Source of the DNA: Methanomassiliicoccales archaeon LGM-RCC1
GTDB lineage: Archaea; Thermoplasmatota; Thermoplasmata; Methanomassiliicoccales; Methanomethylophilaceae
DNA: 64,000 nucleotides
Direction of reading: 5' to 3'
Assembly (NCBI GenBank): GCA_030168575.1
Contig: CP115555.1
Location: 1,550,001 to 1,614,000, forward strand
Below the pieces are notes generated by a model. That model searched no databases. It was given only the letters and a program-made list of their open reading frames with translations, and had not been told where the DNA came from. Positions 60,397 through 64,000 of the stretch are shown piece after piece. The position numbers were made by a program, and so were the translations under genes. The stretch's first letter is position 1; each line of letters begins with the position of its first letter.

Positions 60397-62163
60397 TCAC
60401 TCCGCTAGGCCGTCAGAATCGTGAGCTTGCATCTCGAACATCTCGATGATCTCGCCGACTGTTGTGCACTGCTCCGGGGACTTGTCGTCCCTTACCCTTC
60501 CGGTGAACCTGGGGAACCTTATCCCGAGACCTGAATCCTCTTTGAGGATGCCTTTGGCAGCGGTGTGGATCGGACTGAGGGTTATCTCTGCGGCCACGAC
60601 CTCAAGAACTGTGGTGGGATTGAACCAAACATCAGGTATCATCTCTGCATCGACCATGGAGGGTTTCTTCTCAGACAGTCCTGAGTTGAGGAGTTCTGGC
60701 ATGGAGTCCAGGAAGGCATCGTCGAATCCGGTACCGAGCTTGCATACGGTCTCGAACCTTCCCGTGTCCTCGTTGAACGCGGCCATCAGGAGAGCGCCGT
60801 ACTTCCCGGCCCTCTTTCCCATTCCGTAGAACGCTCCCACGACGGAAAGGTCGAATGAATCCGTGAGTGCCTGCTGATAGTCCTTCTTGTACTTGATCCA
60901 CAGGAATCCTCTCGATCCTGCTCTGTATATGGATTCTGGAGCCACGGATTTGGCCATGATTCCCTCGCACCTTGCCGCCACGGCCTGGGCGAAGAACTCC
61001 TCTCCCTCCTCGGGACTGTTGACCAGCCTCATGGTGGTCATCTGAATCTTGTCCCCGATGTCGAAGGTCGATTCCAGTTCGGATCTCCTCTCCAGATAGG
61101 GGATGTTGGTCATGTCCTGACCGTCGCGGTAGAGGATATCGAACATGAATATCCTGACGCTGACCTCCTTGACCGCCTCGTCCATTCCGTGCTTCTTCCT
61201 GCGGTGGGTGACAGCTTGGAAGGGCAGCATGTATCCTGTCTCGGGATCGATGGCCACGCATTCGCCCTCGATGATCGCTTCCCCTGCCTTGCACCTCTCC
61301 CTGAGGGCTTCTGCGATATCAGGGAAATTGGTGGTGAGGTTCTCCAGTCTTCTGGAATACAGCCTGACGGAATCCTTCCCGATGTGTGCCTGGACCCTGA
61401 TGCCGTCGTACTTGTATTCGATGGCGCACTTACCGCCCATCTTTGCCACGACTTCGGATACCGAGGGGAGACGCTCCGCGAGCATGACCTTGATCGGATT
61501 GTCGATTGTCACCTTGATCTGGTTGACCGCGTCCATTCCGCCTTCGGCGATGGTTTCCGCTACGAATCCTATGTCGCATGTGATGTTGAACGCTCTCTCT
61601 ATGGCAGGCCTGTCCTCCTTCGTGGCGAAGGCCTCCGCCAGAGCGTCGAGTATCGTCATGTCTCCTGCACCGACCCTCATCCTTCCTGTGACGATCCTGC
61701 AAAGGTACCTTGCCTCTACTGGTCCGGAGTCGTGTAGCATGTTGGCCAAGAGCTTCATCTTCTTGTCTTGGGAATCTTTACCTTCGGCATCCTGGATCGC
61801 TGTGAGCCCCTTGTAGACCCTATCGACGGTGAGCTCCTCGGCGAACAGCGTCATCTGCTTCTTCTTGGAGATCAGCTTCTCAGCCACCTCCCCGGGATCG
61901 CCGGTCTTGATCCACAGCTCCTCTGCCACGGATTCGGGTGTTCCGGATGTGAAGGATATCGCCTTCAGAACCAGCCTATCTGCCATCCCGAGCTCCTTCG
62001 CGATGAAGTCCGGATGGAGCTTTCCCTGGGAGAGATAGATGATGTTCCTGAGCTCGGACTTGTCCACCGTACGGATGAAATCCGCAAGGATCGTGGTCAT
62101 CTCCAGACGGCTGCCTGTAGCTTCCAGTCTGTCGAAGGTGTCCGCTAGCTCGGAATACAACAT
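60397..62163 (-). CDS. lig: ATP-dependent DNA ligase
   Basis: 588 residues, archaeal LigI type. The N-terminal helical DNA-binding domain (to about 220) is followed by the adenylation domain with the nucleophile motif EYKYDGIRVQAH near residue 248 and motif IV EGIMAKS. The OB-fold domain ends with FPRFTGRVRDDKSPEQCT. It seals Okazaki fragments and repair nicks. It is preceded by the helicase gene on the same strand with 35 bp between them. Confidence 0.95.
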   Translation of the reverse strand: MLYSELADTFDRLEATGSRLEMTTILADFIRTVDKSELRNIIYLSQGKLHPDFIAKELGMADRLVLKAISFTSGTPESVAEELWIKTGDPGEVAEKLISKKKQMTLFAEELTVDRVYKGLTAIQDAEGKDSQDKKMKLLANMLHDSGPVEARYLCRIVTGRMRVGAGDMTILDALAEAFATKEDRPAIERAFNITCDIGFVAETIAEGGMDAVNQIKVTIDNPIKVMLAERLPSVSEVVAKMGGKCAIEYKYDGIRVQAHIGKDSVRLYSRRLENLTTNFPDIAEALRERCKAGEAIIEGECVAIDPETGYMLPFQAVTHRRKKHGMDEAVKEVSVRIFMFDILYRDGQDMTNIPYLERRSELESTFDIGDKIQMTTMRLVNSPEEGEEFFAQAVAARCEGIMAKSVAPESIYRAGSRGFLWIKYKKDYQQALTDSFDLSVVGAFYGMGKRAGKYGALLMAAFNEDTGRFETVCKLGTGFDDAFLDSMPELLNSGLSEKKPSMVDAEMIPDVWFNPTTVLEVVAAEITLSPIHTAAKGILKEDSGLGIRFPRFTGRVRDDKSPEQCTTVGEIIEMFEMQAHDSDGLAE

Positions 62164-62198
62164 GCCCGCCTAATCGGGCGGTAACGTAATAAGACTTT

Positions 62199-63749
62199 TC
62201 AGAAATCGTCGAGACCGCGCTGAGTCCCATGGGGGTTTATGGGCCTGCCCCTCTTCAGCTCCTCGTTGAGCCTCTCGATGTTATCGCGCATGGTCTGCTC
62301 CTTGCGCTTGCTTGCAGCCTCGGTACCCTCGTCCATGGTATCCTCGACTATCAGCACGTAAACGTCACCGTCGTTCTTCCTGCCGGTACGCCCTCTTCTC
62401 TGGATGGTCCTTATCTCTGAAGGCACCGGCTCATAGAAGATGACGGCATTGGTGCTGGAAATGTCGAGTCCCTCCTCTCCGACAGATGTGGCCACGATGA
62501 CGTTGACCTCTCCGCTGCGGAGCTTGTCTAGAAGGGCAACCTGTTCCTTCTGCGACATCCCCTCCTTGGACTGGCCTATGAGCTTGGCGACCTTCGCTCC
62601 GGGGATGGTCGATAGTTTGGCGACCATCATCTCGCAGGTGTCCCTGAGCTCTGTGAAGACCATCACCTTGGAACCGGGATCGTCATTGATGGTCCTGCTT
62701 ACGATGGACATGGTCTTGGACACCTTCGGATGCTCCACGTTCGTGGTGTCCACGATCTTCCTCATCTCTTGGTACTCTGGAGTACCGATGATCTCCTTGG
62801 CGCTCCTGCCGCCGCGCTCCTGCTCGGATTCCGCTTCGATCTTCTCCAGATAGATCCTCAAAGGGGTGATACCCTGCGTCTCTGCCAGCTTCATGGCGTG
62901 CAGGATCTTGATCCCCTTGGCGGTCAGGGACAGGCCTCTGTATACCGTGGATGTCTTCTCTCCGGAGTTCAGCCTCGCCTGCAGCATCCTCTGCACATCC
63001 AGGAAATGCCCTCTGGTGGGAGGTCTGGCCGGATTCATGAGCTTCAAGGCTACTAGATTGTTGACATAGACTCCTAGCTGCTTCTTCAGAAGATAATCGA
63101 TTTTGAGAAGGTCCTCCGGGAGCTTCAACCTGACCTCGGTGATGTATGTATCATGAACATAAGGCGACACATCGGGGTCGTCCTCAGTCTTGGCATCGAT
63201 CCTCCTGAGATTCAGGTTGCCGCAGACCTCCTTGATCTTGTTGATGTTCGCTCCGGGAGATGCGGTCATGCCTATCGAGCGGATGCTGTTAGAACAGTAC
63301 TCGGCGACGGTGACGTAAGCGTAATCCCCCACTCCTCTGTGAGCCTCGTCGTAGATGACCAGGGAGAACGGGTCCATGCTGTACCTCCCCTCCTTCAGAT
63401 CGTTGGCTACTGTCTGGGGGGTGGCGATTATGACGTCGTTCTGAGCCATCATCTCTGCCCTCTTCTCCGGGGCCGTCTCTCCGCTTATGATGCACAGGGA
63501 ATGCCCGACCATGAGCTCTGTGAACGTCTTCTGATGCTGATCGAGCAGGGGCTTCGTCGGAGCCAAAATCAGAACCTTCCCTTTCGGGAGGAACTCTACG
63601 GCTACGTACAGCGCTACGATGGTCTTCCCGAGTCCCGTCGGTAGGATGAGCAGGGTGTTGGTATCGATACAGCCCCGGACCATGTTGATCTGGTAGCTGC
63701 GCTCCTCCACCTTGTTCGGTGCTATGAAGGGATGGACTACGTAGCTCAT
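62199..63749 (-). CDS. Hef/Mph1-type DEAD-box helicase without nuclease domain
   Basis: About 516 residues. Superfamily 2 helicase motifs: LPTGLGKT (I), APTKPL (Ia), DEAH (II, YDEAHRG), MTASPG (III), then FTELRDTCEMM (IV), VGEEGLDI (V) and QRRGRTGR (VI). A helical insert between the lobes (about 235-320) is typical of Hef/FANCM. Euryarchaeal Hef usually has a C-terminal XPF nuclease and HhH; here the protein stops after the helicase, as in Thermoplasmata-type short forms. ATG 63749 fits the conserved N-terminus. Confidence 0.88.
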   Translation of the reverse strand: MSYVVHPFIAPNKVEERSYQINMVRGCIDTNTLLILPTGLGKTIVALYVAVEFLPKGKVLILAPTKPLLDQHQKTFTELMVGHSLCIISGETAPEKRAEMMAQNDVIIATPQTVANDLKEGRYSMDPFSLVIYDEAHRGVGDYAYVTVAEYCSNSIRSIGMTASPGANINKIKEVCGNLNLRRIDAKTEDDPDVSPYVHDTYITEVRLKLPEDLLKIDYLLKKQLGVYVNNLVALKLMNPARPPTRGHFLDVQRMLQARLNSGEKTSTVYRGLSLTAKGIKILHAMKLAETQGITPLRIYLEKIEAESEQERGGRSAKEIIGTPEYQEMRKIVDTTNVEHPKVSKTMSIVSRTINDDPGSKVMVFTELRDTCEMMVAKLSTIPGAKVAKLIGQSKEGMSQKEQVALLDKLRSGEVNVIVATSVGEEGLDISSTNAVIFYEPVPSEIRTIQRRGRTGRKNDGDVYVLIVEDTMDEGTEAASKRKEQTMRDNIERLNEELKRGRPINPHGTQRGLDDF

Positions 63750-63803
63750 CGCCGGTACATGTCGTAAGGATATCAAAAATATTGTGAGAAAATGGGTTTG
63801 AAT

Positions 63804-63820
63804 GGGCCGTCAGGCCCTTT
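63804..63820. terminator. Hairpin between hesB-like and helicase genes
   Basis: GGGCC-gtca-GGCCC with a T run on the + strand side. It lies in the 77-bp gap between two - strand genes, and would act on the hesB-like transcript. Confidence 0.4.
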
Positions 63821-63826
63821 TTATGT

Positions 63827-64000
63827 TTAGTGGCATCCGCCGCCGCAGGAAGCGCAGCCCTGGAAGTTGGGGTCGCGGATCATGAGGCCGGTTCCGAAGT
63901 TGGGGTCGTCGACGAACTCGATGACGCACTTGTCGAGCTCCACCTTCGTCTCCTCGTCGTAGAACATGTTGAAGTTCTTGGCGGTGTCGTCGACTATGTC
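63827..64000 (-). CDS. HesB/IscA-like Fe-S assembly protein, 5' part outside window
   Basis: The last 57 residues of a protein ending in TAA. The end pattern FGTGLMIRDPNFQGCASCGGGCH resembles the C-terminal Cys-containing loop of A-type Fe-S carriers (IscA/HesB), with extra Cys and a terminal His. The N-terminal third, including the first conserved Cys, is beyond the window edge, so the assignment is tentative. Confidence 0.6.
   Translation of the reverse strand, partial: DIVDDTAKNFNMFYDEETKVELDKCVIEFVDDPNFGTGLMIRDPNFQGCASCGGGCH

Noticed and set aside
1-64000. CRISPR array or cas genes, looked for because of the CARF-like regulator
   Set aside because: No regularly spaced direct repeats and no recognisable cas protein in the window.

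Overview
The window is archaeal and most likely from a methylotrophic methanogen of the order Methanomassiliicoccales (Thermoplasmata), probably a gut or rumen Methanomethylophilaceae member; this placement is inference. The archaeal genes are Orc1/Cdc6, RfcS, ATP-dependent DNA ligase, a Hef-type helicase, Rpo7/Spt4, eS24/eS31, GTP-dependent dephospho-CoA kinase, deoxyhypusine synthase, KEOPS Pcc1 and CobY. Many promoters have a TATA box about 26 nt before a start codon, suggesting leaderless mRNAs. A MtaA/MtbA-family methyltransferase and a cobamide-assembly cluster fit methyl-corrinoid metabolism. I read the stop codon of every gene I call: about 54 are TGA, five are TAA and none is TAG. That is expected where amber is reserved for pyrrolysine.

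Layout. 1-11.1 kb: SstT transporter, cysS, thiolation enzyme TtuA, cdc6/rfcS, an IMPase, a PaaK-type CoA ligase and three Sel1-repeat proteins. 11.1-17.7 kb: fhs, an IS110/IS1111-type element whose transposase frame carries an in-frame TAG, and a feoA-feoA-feoB-Cys-rich operon behind a metalloregulator-like promoter. 17.7-20.4 kb: an exported protein, rubredoxin, a fourth Sel1 protein and a small membrane protein. 20.5-29.3 kb: a five-gene operon of Hsp70-vWA fusion, 1000-aa zinc-ribbon scaffold, P-loop GTPase, GrpE-like protein and a second lid-less Hsp70. This is the best candidate for an undescribed system.

29.3-35.3 kb: a universal stress protein, a CobW-type GTPase with an extreme His/Cys-rich partner, and an ABC importer whose binding protein is an internally duplicated, permuted fusion. 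35.4-44.4 kb: YbaK, HypF and cobamide nucleotide-loop assembly genes (phosphatase-like protein, cobT, cobY, cobS, cbiB, cobD). 44.5-47.8 kb: a GNAT enzyme, a toxin-antitoxin pair between tRNA-Arg and a 15-bp copy of its 3' end, then a ribosomal/RNA polymerase operon. 47.9-53.5 kb: H+-pyrophosphatase, dys, a degenerate isocitrate-dehydrogenase-like protein, a MtaA-like methyltransferase and tRNA-Leu. 53.5-64 kb: a surface nucleotidase, a CARF-like HTH regulator, a DoxX-like protein, tRNA-Pro, pcc1, mgtA, DNA ligase, Hef helicase and a partial HesB/IscA-like gene.

Functionally the window joins housekeeping information processing with iron, cobamide and metal handling and one large chaperone/GTPase module. 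All functions are read from sequence; no database search was run.
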